The notes below the pieces were generated by a model that saw only the letters and a list, made by a program, of their open reading frames with translations, was not told the DNA's origin and made no database searches. From Ditylenchus dipsaci (lineage: Eukaryota > Nematoda > Chromadorea > Rhabditida > Anguinidae): a DNA stretch of 64,000 nucleotides. Each line of letters opens with the position of its first letter. Within the stretch, counting starts at the first letter, position 1. Below are positions 34,256 to 45,734 of this stretch, piece by piece. The stretch spans positions 62,001 to 126,000 of the forward strand of contig SADC01001320.1 in NCBI GenBank assembly GCA_004194705.1. The letters are read 5' to 3'. The position numbers were made by a program, and so were the translations under genes.

Positions 34256-36622
34256 ATGGCTAACGCGAAACTGGTACATTCGAAGCGTATTGGAGCAAGA
34301 ACATCGCCTATGACATACACTGAAGATGGAGTCGGCTGCTACATTTGGACGAAAACAGGCCGAACAGCTATTAAGAATCATGCGGAACAAGCCTACTTTC
34401 GATGTTCCGGGTGTCAAACGATGAAGGACGCCGGCCAAGCCCAGCAATCAACGGTCTCTTCGGTCAAGTTCAACCTTACTGCAATGGAATGGATTGGTGA
34501 CGTAAAAGGGTATCCCCATTTTTGTGAACCGAAAAACGTCAACATGGTAAGTTATGTAAATTTTCCAAATTTTATGTTATAGATTTTTTCTATCAGGTTA
34601 CTGGAATAAATGTTCGTCGAAGCATTCAAGCAGAGCTGGCGGCTGGGTTAATGGAAAAATCAGCTGCATCAAGAGTAAGAATCGATCAAAAGCTAGTGCG
34701 CGAGTATAGTCGACTGCCTGAAGAAGGTAAGTAACAAATTACATTTTCACCAAAGCTGTTTACTTTTTTCAGACTTTAACGTTATTCGCGCTGCAGCCGT
34801 CGGGAGTGTTATCGCAACGGAAAGAGCCCTCAATCGAGCGAAACGTAAGAAGTATCCGAGAATCACTACCTTTGAAGAATTCCTAGCAGCGGAAAACCAG
34901 GCTATGCGTCTAACATTGCGAGGATCAGAAGCAATGATCGGGAATCCACATGCTGGTGAAAAACTGCTTCTTCATGGTGGTATGATTTTTTTAGGTACAC
35001 GGACGTTTCGCTCCTGGGACATTTCGCTCCCAGGGACATTTCGCTCCCTGAAATATTTTCATTCGCAGTTTCGTTAAAAAATGTAACAAGAACAAAATTC
35101 ATAGAAGGAAAAAGGGTATAATGGCATTATATGACCCTATTAAATTGGTGGCAAATATTTTTTCTGGACTGGTCGCATTATAGCAAAATAGGGTACTTAT
35201 ACGGTTCCTCCCCATATCATTTTTTATTCAACTCTTTTGTGCAGTGATTAAATTGTCTTTTATAGACAGGGACATGTTGATTTTTTCTTCTCCGAGGCAG
35301 CTTCAGCTTTTAAGCAATTGTAGCCATCTCATCTGTGATGGGACTTTCAAGTATGCTCCGAAAGGCACGAAACAGATTTACCGCGTGTTCGGACTGATTC
35401 GAGGCATTCATGCGACTCCTTTGGTGGCAGTCCTTCTTAAGCAAAAGTCAAAAGAAGTTTACAAGAAAATGTGGCAGAAAGGTATGGTTTGGAAATTGCA
35501 CAGCTCTAACTATTCATGATTTTCAGTAAAAGAGGCACTCCTAAATCTAGTGGTTGTCGATTCAATTCAATTTGCTAATTTTGATGCCGAAATAGCTGCT
35601 TACTCGTCATTCCAAGATGTTTTTCCAGGTGTTGCGGTCAAGCTATGTTGCTTTCATGTGAAGCAAGGACTATATAGAAAAGTAAGGGATGCTTAAAAAT
35701 TAATAAACTCAAAATCTGCTTAAGGTACAGCGACTGGGACTTTCGGCAGAATATGAAACTAATGATGAGCTGCAAAAAATCGTGAGAATGCTAGGGGCAT
35801 TACAAATAACACCAATGGCAGAATGGGTGTACAGCATTCAGCTTTTGCAAACAAGAATAGCTGAAACGGATTTCTCCGAGAGCGTGAAGAACAGTCTCAA
35901 AAATCTCCTGCAATACTTTGAGTAAACCATTTTCTCATTAAGTGAAGGATTTATTGCACTAATTGCAGGAATACTTGGCTCTCGCTTGGAGAAATTTTTT
36001 GCCTTTTCGCTTACTCTGGACCAAGAACTACAAACCACGCCGAGAGTTATCACAGTAAGCAGCGCCTACATTTCTCTCTCAACTCCAAGCTTGGCCATTG
36101 GGCAGTGGTTTTTAAACAAGTATATCTGGGAAAGGCATGTAAAAAACTATTTCGAATTTGGCTTTAGGTGACGCACACAGAGGAGACAGATGCGCTGGAT
36201 GTCTTTGAAGGTCATCAGCCAGCAAGACGGCAAAGAGTGAACTACATAGAAATTACTCTAAGCTTAGCGGAAGAGAAGGTCCTTTCGTGGAATCCACACT
36301 TGATCTTCAAACGCCACCTATTTTCAGGATAAGTTGCTCCGATTTCTTTCATCGGATGATGGAGTCCTTCCTGGTGACCTATACATGCGCAAATTGTCAA
36401 AATACCCCAAAAGAGTTGGTCGACTGATGGGCATTAACGCAGCGGATTACAGGTAATTTTGTGGTACTGAAATTATTTATTTACTTGTTGGTTCTTAGAG
36501 AGATACTTGCTAATGATGAGGTCGAAGCTAACCAGCTGGCGGATGAAAATCATATTCAAGTACCGCAAGAAGCCCTGGTGGGTGTCATAGAAGAAAATCC
36601 AGATGGGATTCAATTGTTCTAA
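34256..36622 (+). CDS. MULE transposase, ten exons, intact
   Basis: DDE-type transposase of the Mutator-like superfamily. Exons: 34256-34546, 34597-34726, 34773-34979, 35245-35481, 35527-35681, 35725-35921, 35969-36119, 36168-36278, 36328-36452, 36499-36622. All nine introns are GT-AG and every junction keeps the frame, giving 575 residues. The N-terminal region has a FLYWCH-like zinc finger (CSGC near residue 50, HFC near 90). The catalytic core has Asp241 in LICDGTFKYAP, Asp308 (or Asp300) before FQDVFPGVAVKLCCFHVKQ with the C-x-H motif, and Glu431 in RTTNHAESYHS. The start is the first ATG after an acceptor-like CATCACAG 11 nt upstream. No stop or frameshift was found, unlike neighbouring genes. 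Plus-strand AATAAA follows at 36684. Confidence 0.88.
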
Positions 36623-36683
36623 TTACATGTTATGATATGTTACTAACTCTGTTCGAAAATATTGTGTTGACTACTCTGAGTTC

Positions 36684-36689
36684 AATAAA
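36684..36689 (+). promoter_or_regulatory. Polyadenylation signal of MULE gene
   Basis: AATAAA 62 nt after the stop codon of the transposase. Confidence 0.6.
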
Positions 36690-36829
36690 ATTTCACAAGC
36701 AAATTACTGTTTGAAGGTAGTTCATTATCCCGGCTCAAAATAGCAGGAACAAAAATTTACCTGTATACGGGTTAAGAGTTGCATGTTTTAACGTCAAAAT
36801 GTTTAAAATAGTGAAAATATTGAATTTTT

Positions 36830-37040
36830 ATATAAATGTATCGAATCGTTGTATCGAACCGTCGGTGTATCGAATCGGTGTATCGAAACGTCGATGTATC
36901 GAATCGTCGTATCGAATCAGTGTATCAAATCGTCCATGTATCGAATCGGTGTATCGAATCGTCGATGTATCGAATCGGTGTATCGAACCGTCGGTGTATC
37001 GAATCGTCGTATCGAATCAGTATTTGTATCGAATCGTGTG
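36830..37040. repeat. MULE right terminal inverted repeat
   Basis: Inverted counterpart of 33893-34146, starting tgtatcgaatcgttgtatcg. It has fewer units, so the arms differ in length by about 40 bp. Confidence 0.85.
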
Positions 37041-37249
37041 GCAGTCGAATATAAGGCCCTATAAATGCTTATTTTAGTATAGCCACCGAAGATAAACTAC
37101 ATGTGTATCACTACACAAGTAACAACAATATCAGTAGCTGAGTAACACCTCCCCCTCCTCGGTACTCCCGGTATTACGTCATGGGCGCTACTGGAATGTA
37201 CATCCTCCCCCTCCCAATAAAACGCTACTAAAGTATAGACGCGCTTGCT

Positions 37250-37430
37250 TATTCTCAAGCGCCGGTATAATGAACGCCGGCGCTCACGAGGCGTCGACTA
37301 GGCGTCGGCACTTCTCAGGCGCTTAATAAGCGTATGCTAAGCACCGGAAAATGAAACGCCGGCACTTTGCCAGCGCTTAGCTCGGCGCTTATAAGCGCCG
37401 GTACTTAGGCCCAAACCTGCCCTTGAGCCT
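37250..37430. repeat. GC-rich cggcgcttataagcgccgg repeat
   Basis: Several gcgccgg/ccggcgc words in both orientations and self-pairing gcgcttataagcgc. It stands out in base composition from its surroundings. Function unknown. Confidence 0.5.
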
Positions 37431-37599
37431 AAGGGCTAAGCCTAAACTTGTGGTTTCAAAGGATACTTACAGCCACTTCAAAAAGTGAAAATCATTAGGG
37501 GAAGGGGGTTGTATTCGCTAGCAGCGCCGAATTTTTTATCATTTGATAGTTTGATTAGTAGCTTTTACAAAATTCAAAAAAATTTGAAACGCTTGTACT

Positions 37600-37745
37600 T
37601 AAAGCGAGGAAGCCATTCTGGTTTAAAAAAGTGGCTTCCGTGGCGCAGTGGGTAAACTTTCATGTTTCCTTTTTTAAAAATAACATCAACGCTTAAGCAC
37701 TGCGCCATGGAAGCCACTTTTTTAACCCTAAATGGCTTCAAAACT
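37600..37745. mobile_element. tRNA-like palindrome
   Basis: Arms agtggcttccgtggcgcagt and its inverse actgcgccatggaagccact around a short AT-rich centre. The box A-like sequence is shared with 8860-9062 and 45735-46745. Confidence 0.6.
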
Positions 37746-38285
37746 CGCTGACGGGGAAAGCTGGCCAACGGCAAAACTCGCCAACGCATCACAACCATCC
37801 AATGACCCCGAAAATTACTTTTTCAGGACTGCTCAAGAACCATTTTCATGCAATAATTTTGCCATACAAGGACCGGAAAAGTGATTTCAAAGGGACAAAA
37901 GGCTGAATTGGGAGGGGAAGGAACAAAACAGGGCCAGTTATTTGAGAATCGATAATTACCAAAGAGTATTAATTCACTGAGCGTTGAGGGCACTTGCAAA
38001 CCCAGCCAATTGTGGTGCAGGCGGAAGTATAGGTAATCAATGCTGATCTAACCGATCAGCCGGGTGCATCACGGCGGTTTCCGCCTGGGCCATGCACTTC
38101 GGAATAATTGGCTCAAATTTTGGATTCTGATTGGCTCAAATTTTGGATTCTCGGCCTTGGAACTAGGGAGAAATTGCTCTTCATTAATCTCCCTTAGGGT
38201 TTCATCTATTTATTTTAGCTATCTTTTTGTCGGTCCAGAAACCATCGAGCAATGTATTGCGAATGTTTTCAGCACTTCTTTACTG
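37746..38285. other. No supported gene
   Basis: Contains a direct repeat of ttggctcaaattttggattc at 38108 and 38131. No coding exon supported. Confidence 0.4.
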
Positions 38286-38651
38286 TCAGCAAATACCCTA
38301 ATTATAGGGCTTCGAATGAAAAATTTCAAAAAAGGACATTTTAACTGTTTTTAAAGTAAAAGGGTCATTTTATCCAGTGCTCTTTTGCCATTTTGAAGCG
38401 AAAAAAAAGGTTTTGACTAAATTTTCAAAAATAAAAAAAGATTTGGGGTGCCGAAAAAAGGACAAATCTTTTTAAAAAAGACGATTCGAAGCCCTGCCTA
38501 ATTATGTGAGTTCATGTAAGTGACGGAATTGTGCGGGATGCACAATTGCGGGTGACTTGTACAGGGTGTCCCAAAAAAAATCCCTACACTTTTTCTTGAA
38601 CGATATGCCATTTTGTAGCCCTGGAAATTCTCTATCAAATGGTATCAAAAC
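38286..38651. repeat. Dispersed repeat, inverted copy of 4443-4690
   Basis: ggcttcgaatgaaaaatttc through gatttggggtgccgaaaaaa and cattttgtagccctggaaat. It is the host sequence into which the 38652-39533 element inserted, ending in the TSD atcaaaac. Confidence 0.65.
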
Positions 38652-39533
38652 GGCTGTACGAACTTTCGTAAGAAGACAATTTCGTAAGTGCGAATTTTCG
38701 TAAAAGTGAATTTTCGTAAGAATTTTTTTTCGTAACAGCGAATTTTCGTAAGAAACTTTTTCGTAAAAGTGAATTTTCGTAAGAATTTTTTTCGTAAGAG
38801 CGATTTTTCGTAAGAAACTTTTTCGTAACAGCAAATTTTCGTAAAAGTGAATTTTCGTAAGAATTTTTTTTTCGTAAGAGCGAATTTTCGTAAGAAACTT
38901 TTTCGTAACAGCAAATTTTCGTAACAAGCTTTTTCGTAACGCGGTTTTCAGTAACATTAGTGATATGTTAAGTTGCTTTTTTGCTTTTTGATCCTCCTTT
39001 GATGTTTCTTATAGCTTCTGTGATGTTTTGACCAAAAATAGTCAAGAAAAAAAATAAAACAGTCAGAGGGTAGAATCGAACCACTGGTGCAAAATATTCA
39101 TCCCATCAACTTACCTACTGCACCATACATGCCACTAATGGGAAATAGCTATGTGTAGTATATAATATATGAATTCTAGTTCGGAGTTTTTCACTATGCT
39201 TTTGGGTATTTCTGCTGGTCTCCTAATGGATGAAAAATCCGATGGTCAGCTAATTATCGAAATTTTCAGTCATATGACCTATGCTTACCGACTTTTGTGC
39301 TCATACAGTTAATAGTCATATAATTAACTGTTCGAAGTGTCAAACAGTGACAGAAAAGCCAAAACATATGAATCAGATGAAATCCTGAATTAGAAAAATT
39401 GAATAAGAGTGAAAAAAAATTCGATTATTTCCTCTTACGAAAGAAATTCGTTACGAAAATTCGCTGTTACGAAAAAATTTCTTACGAAAATTCGCTCTTA
39501 CGAAATTGTCTCGTTACGAAAGTTCGTACAGCC
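38652..39533. mobile_element. 882-bp element with minisatellite ends, complete
   Basis: Ends ggctgtacgaactttcgtaa and its inverse lead into arrays of ttcgtaaaagtgaattttcg-type units (left, about 290 bp; right, about 100 bp). It is flanked by perfect 8-bp repeats ATCAAAAC at 38644-38651 and 39534-39541. The centre holds a tRNA-like sequence (39062-39150) and a unique block with cagtcatatgacctatgctt. No transposase. Confidence 0.8.
39062..39150 (-). repeat. tRNA-like sequence inside transposon
   Basis: Minus strand: box A-like tggtgcagtaggtaag and box B ggttcgattctaccc about 35 nt later. I cannot fold a full cloverleaf, so this is a tRNA-derived or tRNA-like promoter and not a tRNA gene. Copies at 29770-29826 and around 30075 are similar. 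Confidence 0.6.
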
Positions 39534-39884
39534 ATCAAAACATTTTATTACTAAAAATAATTTTTGGATAAATTGACAGGACAAAATTTAAAACCTCGAT
39601 TTCAAATCCGGGAATTTCCAGTTTTTGTTGAAATAAAGAATTTGCAACTTATTTAGAAGCTGGTTGTTAATATCAAATTTTTTTCGCAGAAATGTTTTGA
39701 ACACATGATTTTGTAGCTCTCTCTTTCCTTTTTCGATTGGTACATAAAACTTTTTAGAATGTCATTCGAAAAGTGATCATTTGGCTCTTAACACATCTTG
39801 GGTCATATTAGAAGTTGACTGGCATTTTGAAAACTTGGGTTTTTTCAGTCTGAGTTTTTTTTCTTTAAAAGACCATATATGAAC

Positions 39885-41093
39885 ATTCAGATTCAAATTG
39901 TTTTTTTTTGTAAAGTGGGTTTTGTAGCTCTTGCCATGCGCTAAACGATGGTGTTTACAGCTTTTGAAAATTTATTTTTTTTTTTGACTATTAAATACCT
40001 TAGCAAAAACTGAAAATTCCCGGATTTTAAATCGAGGTTTTTAATTTTGTGTTGTCAATTTATCCATTTTTTATTTTCAGAAATAAAATGTTTATGGACC
40101 ATTTGATAGAGAATTTCCAGTGCTACAAAATGACGTATTGTTTAGAAAAAGTGAAATAAAAAAATGGTCGTACGGTGTCCTTGAAGTGTAGGGATTTTTT
40201 GACTATACCAGTACTTTTCGGTAGTATCCTGGAACTGACGTTTTTCCCCAATTTTAATTTACATACTCATTTGCAACCTTACACTCAAAATGTAGCCCTG
40301 CTTTTTGCCGTCATTTTCAGCATACAATTGTATAAAATCATGCAAATTGAAATCGCAAAAAATCTCAGTTCCTAGTACGCATTATTTTGGCTAGTTTCCT
40401 TTAATTTGGTAGTCATTGCCAAAGATCGCAAAATTGATGCAGTTACTGACAGCAAAGCAGTGCTGGAAATAGTTGCAATCGATTGCTCGATGATTTTTTG
40501 ACCTAAAAGTCAAAAAACTTACTAAAAAATTAGATTAAAACACCCCAGAGGGACTAGAGCTTTCGACAAAAGGCGATGCGTATATAAAGTTTACCTCCCC
40601 ATTTAAAGTAACCACCATACCATTAAAGGCAGCGGGAACTTCATAAACGCATCGTCTAAGTCATGGGTTCGACTACCACTGGCTGCATGTCTTATTGTTG
40701 GGCTTTCTTGTGGGCTTTCTTTGACTGGGCTGGTTAATATTGCTAAATTTTCCTACAGGGTGTCCCAAAAAAAATCCCTACACTTCAAGGACACCGTACG
40801 ACCATTTTTTATTTCACTTTTTCTTAAACAATACGTCATTTTATAGCACTGGAAATTCTCTATCAAATGGTCTATAAACATTTTATTTCTGAAAATAAAA
40901 TATGGATAAATTGACAACACAAAATTAAAAACCTCGATTTAAAATCCGGGAATTTTCAGTTTTGCTAAGGTATTTAATAGTCAAAAAATAAATAAATTTT
41001 CAAAAGCTGTAAACACCATCGTGTAGCGCATGTCAAGAGCTACAAAACCCACTTTACAAAAAAAACAATTTGAGTCTGAATGTTCATATATGG
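39885..41093. repeat. Large foldback, arms about 310-340 bp
   Basis: Left arm 39885-40200 (gaacattcagattcaaattg, tttacagcttttgaaaattt, gtacggtgtccttgaagtgt) pairs with right arm 40757-41093. The loop of about 550 bp has no gene; it includes a box B-like gggttcgactacca at 40664. Confidence 0.75.
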
Positions 41094-41099
41094 TGTTTT

Positions 41100-41525
41100 G
41101 AAGAAAAAAAAACTTTATTTAAATGATCATACCGCATGAAGATAGGACTTTTGACTTGAATATGAGTAGTACAGGCCTCCATTTCCAGACAACAAAGGAT
41201 GCCGCCATTATGCCCCATACCTATGGGGCACTTCCATAGAGACGCCTCACAGCTATTGGAGCTATTTTTTTGGTTCAAAGAGTATGAAATATTTTAGTCC
41301 CGCCTACACCAGATCAAAAGTGTCCAATAGGTGTGGGGCACAATAAATTTCAAGGGGTATGAAATTTATAATTCAAAGGGTATGAAAAAATTGGCCACGC
41401 CCATCCCCCTTGAAAGTGTTGAATAGGTGTGGGGCGTCTCTACGGAAGTGCCCCATAGGTATGGGGCACAATGGCGGCATCCTTTGTTGTCTGGAAATGG
41501 ATGCCTGTACTACTAATATGGCTAG
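41100..41525. repeat. Foldback with long GC-richer arms
   Basis: Arms ccattatgccccatacctat and ataggtatggggcacaatgg, together with catttccagacaacaaagga and tcctttgttgtctggaaatg, pair over more than 80 bp each. Confidence 0.75.
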
Positions 41526-42049
41526 AATACACTAAATACGGTAGTAATAATAATAAGCGTAACACCCAAAACATACCTCTCTATTTTAATACTATTTGGA
41601 GGGCTGTACTTGGTATAGTGTCCTTCGACAGTCGCTCAAATCGAAAAGCTGACCAACTCAAAAGTCAACCAAAATAATTTATCGCTAAATTATATTATTT
41701 TGTTTTGACAATTTGGTGAAAGTCAAAATGCCCATTGTATATCGAATGTAAATTTATGTGATACGGTTTCTTGCATACACTCTTCTCGGTGCAGAAGAGA
41801 ATTATTTTGCCGAAATCATATTAATTCAGAAAAACAACTTTCTAAGGTCATTTAAGAACAGCAAAACACAGCTTGTCAAGTGAAGTATTCTATTTTTAAA
41901 CTTCCTCGTGTTTCTTGTCCTTTTCATTTCATGCGCATTATTATTTCCGTGTTGCTCCGATAATATCAGCAATCACTTGACCAAGGTCATTTAAATAGAG
42001 AAATGAACATTTGGATAAATTCACATAGAGGAGAAGATTGCACGCTACT

Positions 42050-42320
42050 GTAATTAACCCCCCCCCTCCCTACCATTTTTTGAGGGTACCCAAAACCACA
42101 TTTTTTTTTGAAAAATGCTGAAATTAGTATGGGTTGTCCTTGAGTCTAATGCCTTGAGCCCAAAGCCTTAGCCTACTGACTAAGCCCAATTGCTAAGCCT
42201 GTAAAATTATTGGGGGGGGGCGTTGGTGGAAGAGTAAAACCGAACAGCTGTTTTTGGAAGGTGGGGGCGGTAGGGGTGTGGGAATGTTGTAAGAACGGGT
42301 AGCGCCAAAGATTGGACTAA
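42050..42320. repeat. Poly-C/poly-G ended element
   Basis: Related to 14395-14945: C run followed by attttttgagggtacccaaa, tgagcccaaagccttagcct and a G run near 42210. Confidence 0.5.
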
Positions 42321-42659
42321 TTCAAACTAGTCCATTTCAAATTGGGCCAATTCGACATGGGCCAATGCAAACTGGGCCAAGTATAAATAAGCCACGTATT
42401 TTAACGTGGCCCGAGAATTATCGCTGTTGATAATAGTGGCAATTTTGAATTCTCGAATTCACATAAGACAGCTCTTTCAGCTTCTGCTTTCAGCCCCCCC
42501 CCCCCTAAAAGCTGTCTCGACAATTTAAAAACTCGAAATCGCCGTTGTCATTGACGACGATGATCCTTTTTAGGGCGAGGCCGACCATTGCTAAAAAAAA
42601 TTTAACCAAAATCGATTTTTTCCCTTCATGTGCCAAGGTAAACCAACCTGAAAGGGTAC

Positions 42660-43090
42660 ACAGTTACTCTGAAAAAATGTAATTTGAACATAGTTTTGAA
42701 TACTGAGGCCTAGCGCATAAATAAACTCTGGTATGCATGCTTTTTTCATGCATCCAGAGTCACTTTCGAGTGATTTGTGTCTAAGGTATGTGGGTGTGCA
42801 CATCTCAACTCCAAGCCCCCAAGCCCCCTGCGCAACCTTCAGGGGCTAATCACACAAGGCCCCTAACAAGAAGATGTTGAACATAGTTTTGTTGACTGGG
42901 CCCTACCGCATAAAGAAACTCTGGTATGCATGCTTTTTTCATGCATCCAGAGTCACTTTCGAGTGATTTGTGTCTAAGGTATGTGGGTCTGCGTATCTCA
43001 ACTCCAAGCCCCCAAGCACCCTGAGAGACTTACCTTAGACATGATTCCAAGGAAGACTTTTCATCAGAAAATGCATATAGAGCGGGGATG
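42660..43090. repeat. Two SatA copies
   Basis: Left arms at 42685-42830 and 42875-43020, one right arm at 43023-43070 (cttaccttagacatgattcc). Confidence 0.75.
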
Positions 43091-44066
43091 CCATTTCAAA
43101 ATTAAAAAAGACATTTTCGCAAAAAATGAATTTGAAGCAAAAAGTGCATTTTATCTGGTGCTTATCGCCATTTTGAAGCCAAAAAAAAGATTTTGACTAA
43201 AACTTCAAAAATGAAAAAAGATTTGGGATCCCAAAAAAGGACAAAGAACTCTTTTGAAAAAAGAACATATGGCAGCCCTGATATGGAGTCTATTTTTGTC
43301 CAGCTTCAGTGATCAAAAGATAATAGAATACCCTTTAGCCAAGAATCTAGGCAAAGGAACGTTTCCTAATTTTTTTAAATGGAAAAAATTACGAAAGTCA
43401 AAAAGGGTTTTTTTTGTAAAAAATTGCCTTGGTCTTCCTTGTTGTTTTGAGAACGCCAATAATCAACGTTTTGAAAAATACAGGGGGGAACCAAGGCAAT
43501 TTTTTTCACAAAGAATCACTTTTTGCCTTTCGTTATTTTTTCCATTTAGAAAAAAATGGCTTTGGCATTGGTCACGCATCTTTTTAGGGTATCTGAATAC
43601 CCTTCAGTTTGGTTTATCTTTTCCCCAACGCAAAAAATCGCTTTTTGGTCCAAAAAAAATTTTTTTAAAAAGTCGGTCGTGCCGTAGAAAACTTTTTCTA
43701 TACGTTAAAAATGTGAAAACACTTAAAACAACATCATTTCGGTGTGTTTTTGGAGAATCCGAGTAACCTATTCCTGCCTTTTTTGAACAATGGTTTTTGT
43801 TTTTTTAATTATAGCCTATCTTGCCTTTGGTTCTTCTTTGCCTTTACGCGAAATATTTTTTCGTTTTCTTTCATTTTTCAAATAACAATGAAAAGTTTTT
43901 TTTTTTACTCTTCCGATAATATCAAATTTCTAGCCAAGGTCATGAAGATCATTTGGGGCGAAAGCATAATATTGTGCAGTTTGTATTTGATTGTTTTTCA
44001 AAATACTTTTTGCTGCTTTGATGGCATCAGCAGTCATTTGATCAGGGCTGACAAGTGTCCTACGAC
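43091..44066. other. No supported gene
   Basis: It starts with the dispersed gatttgggatcccaaaaaa repeat, then a foldback around 43330-43660 (gccttggtcttccttg and its inverse). The long plus-strand open frame across it (43254-43766) follows the foldback and lacks a domain. Confidence 0.4.
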
Positions 44067-44172
44067 TACAGTCAACTCTCGATAATCCGTCACCCCTTGG
44101 GACCGGCCGTGGGGTGACGGATTATCGAGAGTGACGGATTAGCGAGTGACGGATTATCGAGAGTTGACTGTA
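44067..44172. mobile_element. 106-bp MITE
   Basis: Ends tacagtcaactctcgataat and attatcgagagttgactgta; the interior repeats gtgacggattatcgagag. TA target. A minimal member of the pogo/Tigger-like family. Confidence 0.8.
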
Positions 44173-44752
44173 CTAAAAGAGTGCTTTTATAACAAGCGTA
44201 AAGACATTTGGTTTTAGAAAATATTTGGTGTTTCAGCCCCTCCCCTGGCTGCCGGAGCTTTAGCCCCGGACAGATTTTTCGGAAAAAATTATTAATCAAA
44301 TGCTGTAAAATTCGAAAACGGGGTGAGTGAAACGACCTCTGGGAGGTAGGCAGTGGATCTTTAGCCTGCCCTCATCCAAAATTTCTGGTTACGCTTCTGT
44401 CTTAGGCCAAGCTCAGCCTATTGATGTGGCATATAATCGTAAATTGGCTCATTTCACAGCATATTTGCTGCAGTTTTTAAATAACTATTCAATAGTTCAG
44501 ATTTTTCCATGTCAAAATGAACGTTTTCAAAATGCTTGTTGACTTTTAAAATGACCTAAAATGTGTTAGAAGCTAATCGGTGACTTTTCAAAAGAAAATT
44601 GAATAAGTTTTATGTACCAATTTGAAAAGCCGGTACGTGACATTTGTTCGCCGCGCCGAAATTTCGCCGCGCCCAAAATTAATATATAGAAAAATGACTG
44701 AATATCAGAAAGAGATATGCAATAATTCTTTTATCTCATTTTTTGCGTAGTA

Positions 44753-45551
44753 ATGGTTTGCTTCAACTCAATAACAGTTTTTGGTATAACAAGAAGCAAG
44801 TATATTTTCATTTTGACTTTCTTTTTTCTTATTCTCCTACTGCCAGTAGGGACGACCTTTCAATTTCTAATTCTATGGTATTGTCTTCAAACAACCCTTT
44901 ATCCAGTAGCAATAGTAGCTCTTTGCTATCTAGTGATCCTGTGATAGACTTAATAGCGTCCACACCTAAGCACAACTATATAATTTATAATGAAAGTAAA
45001 CTGGCCATCAACTGCTAGACAATTTGACGGGCATTGAAATTGGAGGTTCCTTTCACAATCCATTTGGATTAAATGCGTTAAATGTCGATTATACTGAAGA
45101 AGATAACATATTCAAAGCCAATCAAATAACACACAGGAACTTTTAAGAAGGTGGACATTATTGCATCTGGTGACAAACTTCCTTTTCCAAATTGCTCTCA
45201 AGACTTTGTGCTCAGCTCACATGTCATTGAACACTTCTATGACCCTATAAAAACAATTGAGGAATGGCTAAGAGTGGTCAAGCCTAATGGCTATGTTTTT
45301 ATTGTTGTTCCACACAAAGAAAGGACATTTGATTTAGCCAGAAATCGCACAAGTTTGGCAGAACTGATTGAGCGCCATGAACATCCCAATCCTCCTGTGC
45401 CTTGTCTGCCAGCCCCCCCCCATACTCTGTTTGGATAACTGAAGACTTCCTTGAACTGTGCAAGCATTTTAATTGGAAGGTGATTGAAGTTCAGAATGTG
45501 GATGATAAATTAGCCATAGGGTTTACAATTTTTTATACAAAAGCAGAATAG
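44753..45551 (+). pseudogene. SAM-dependent methyltransferase, frameshifted
   Basis: Class I (Methyltransf_11-like) SAM methyltransferase, substrate unknown. In successive frames: a possible membrane anchor (SKYIFILTFFFLILLLPV) and Ser-rich stem; LLDNLTGIEIGGSFHNPFGL with the glycine-rich SAM motif and VDYTEED; VDIIASGDKLPFP, then DFVLSSHVIEHFYDP and WLRVVKPNGYVFIVVPHKER; and after a C9 run YSVWITEDFLELCKHFNWKV to a TAG at 45551. At least three frame changes are needed (near 45014, 45136 and in the C run near 45410-45419), perhaps a fourth in the N-terminal part. No introns are evident. The motif set resembles proteins common in bacteria and archaea, so horizontal transfer is possible. It may be a pseudogene or a real gene hit by homopolymer errors. 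Confidence 0.7.
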
Positions 45552-45734
45552 TTGTATTTGATTTGAAAAAAATTGAGAAATAAAACTTTTATCTGTATAA
45601 TACAAGCTTTTTGCGGTATTCGCGTCGCGTCAAACTATGATATCATACTGCATTTGCTCTGATGCTGTCTAGTTTTCGTATAGTGCGACCCATCAAGGCC
45701 GGCTTTGAAAAGGGCGGAGGGGGAAGCTATTTAG

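Larger units (their letters stand above)
33889..37046 (+). mobile_element. Mutator-like (MULE) element, probably autonomous
   Basis: Two long inverted repeats (33893-34146 and 36830-37040) made of cgattcgatacaccgattcg-type units surround a single complete transposase gene. The duplication gaatataag(g) at 33879-33888 and 37047-37056 is of the 9-10 bp size typical for Mutator. The arms share unit order and unit variants, which suggests recent mobility. Confidence 0.85.

Noticed and set aside
40615..40690. tRNA gene
   Set aside because: Box B-like gggttcgactacca only; no matching box A or cloverleaf.
43254..43766. Plus-strand open frame of 170 codons
   Set aside because: Follows both arms of a foldback (the peptide is itself quasi-mirrored) and no domain is visible.
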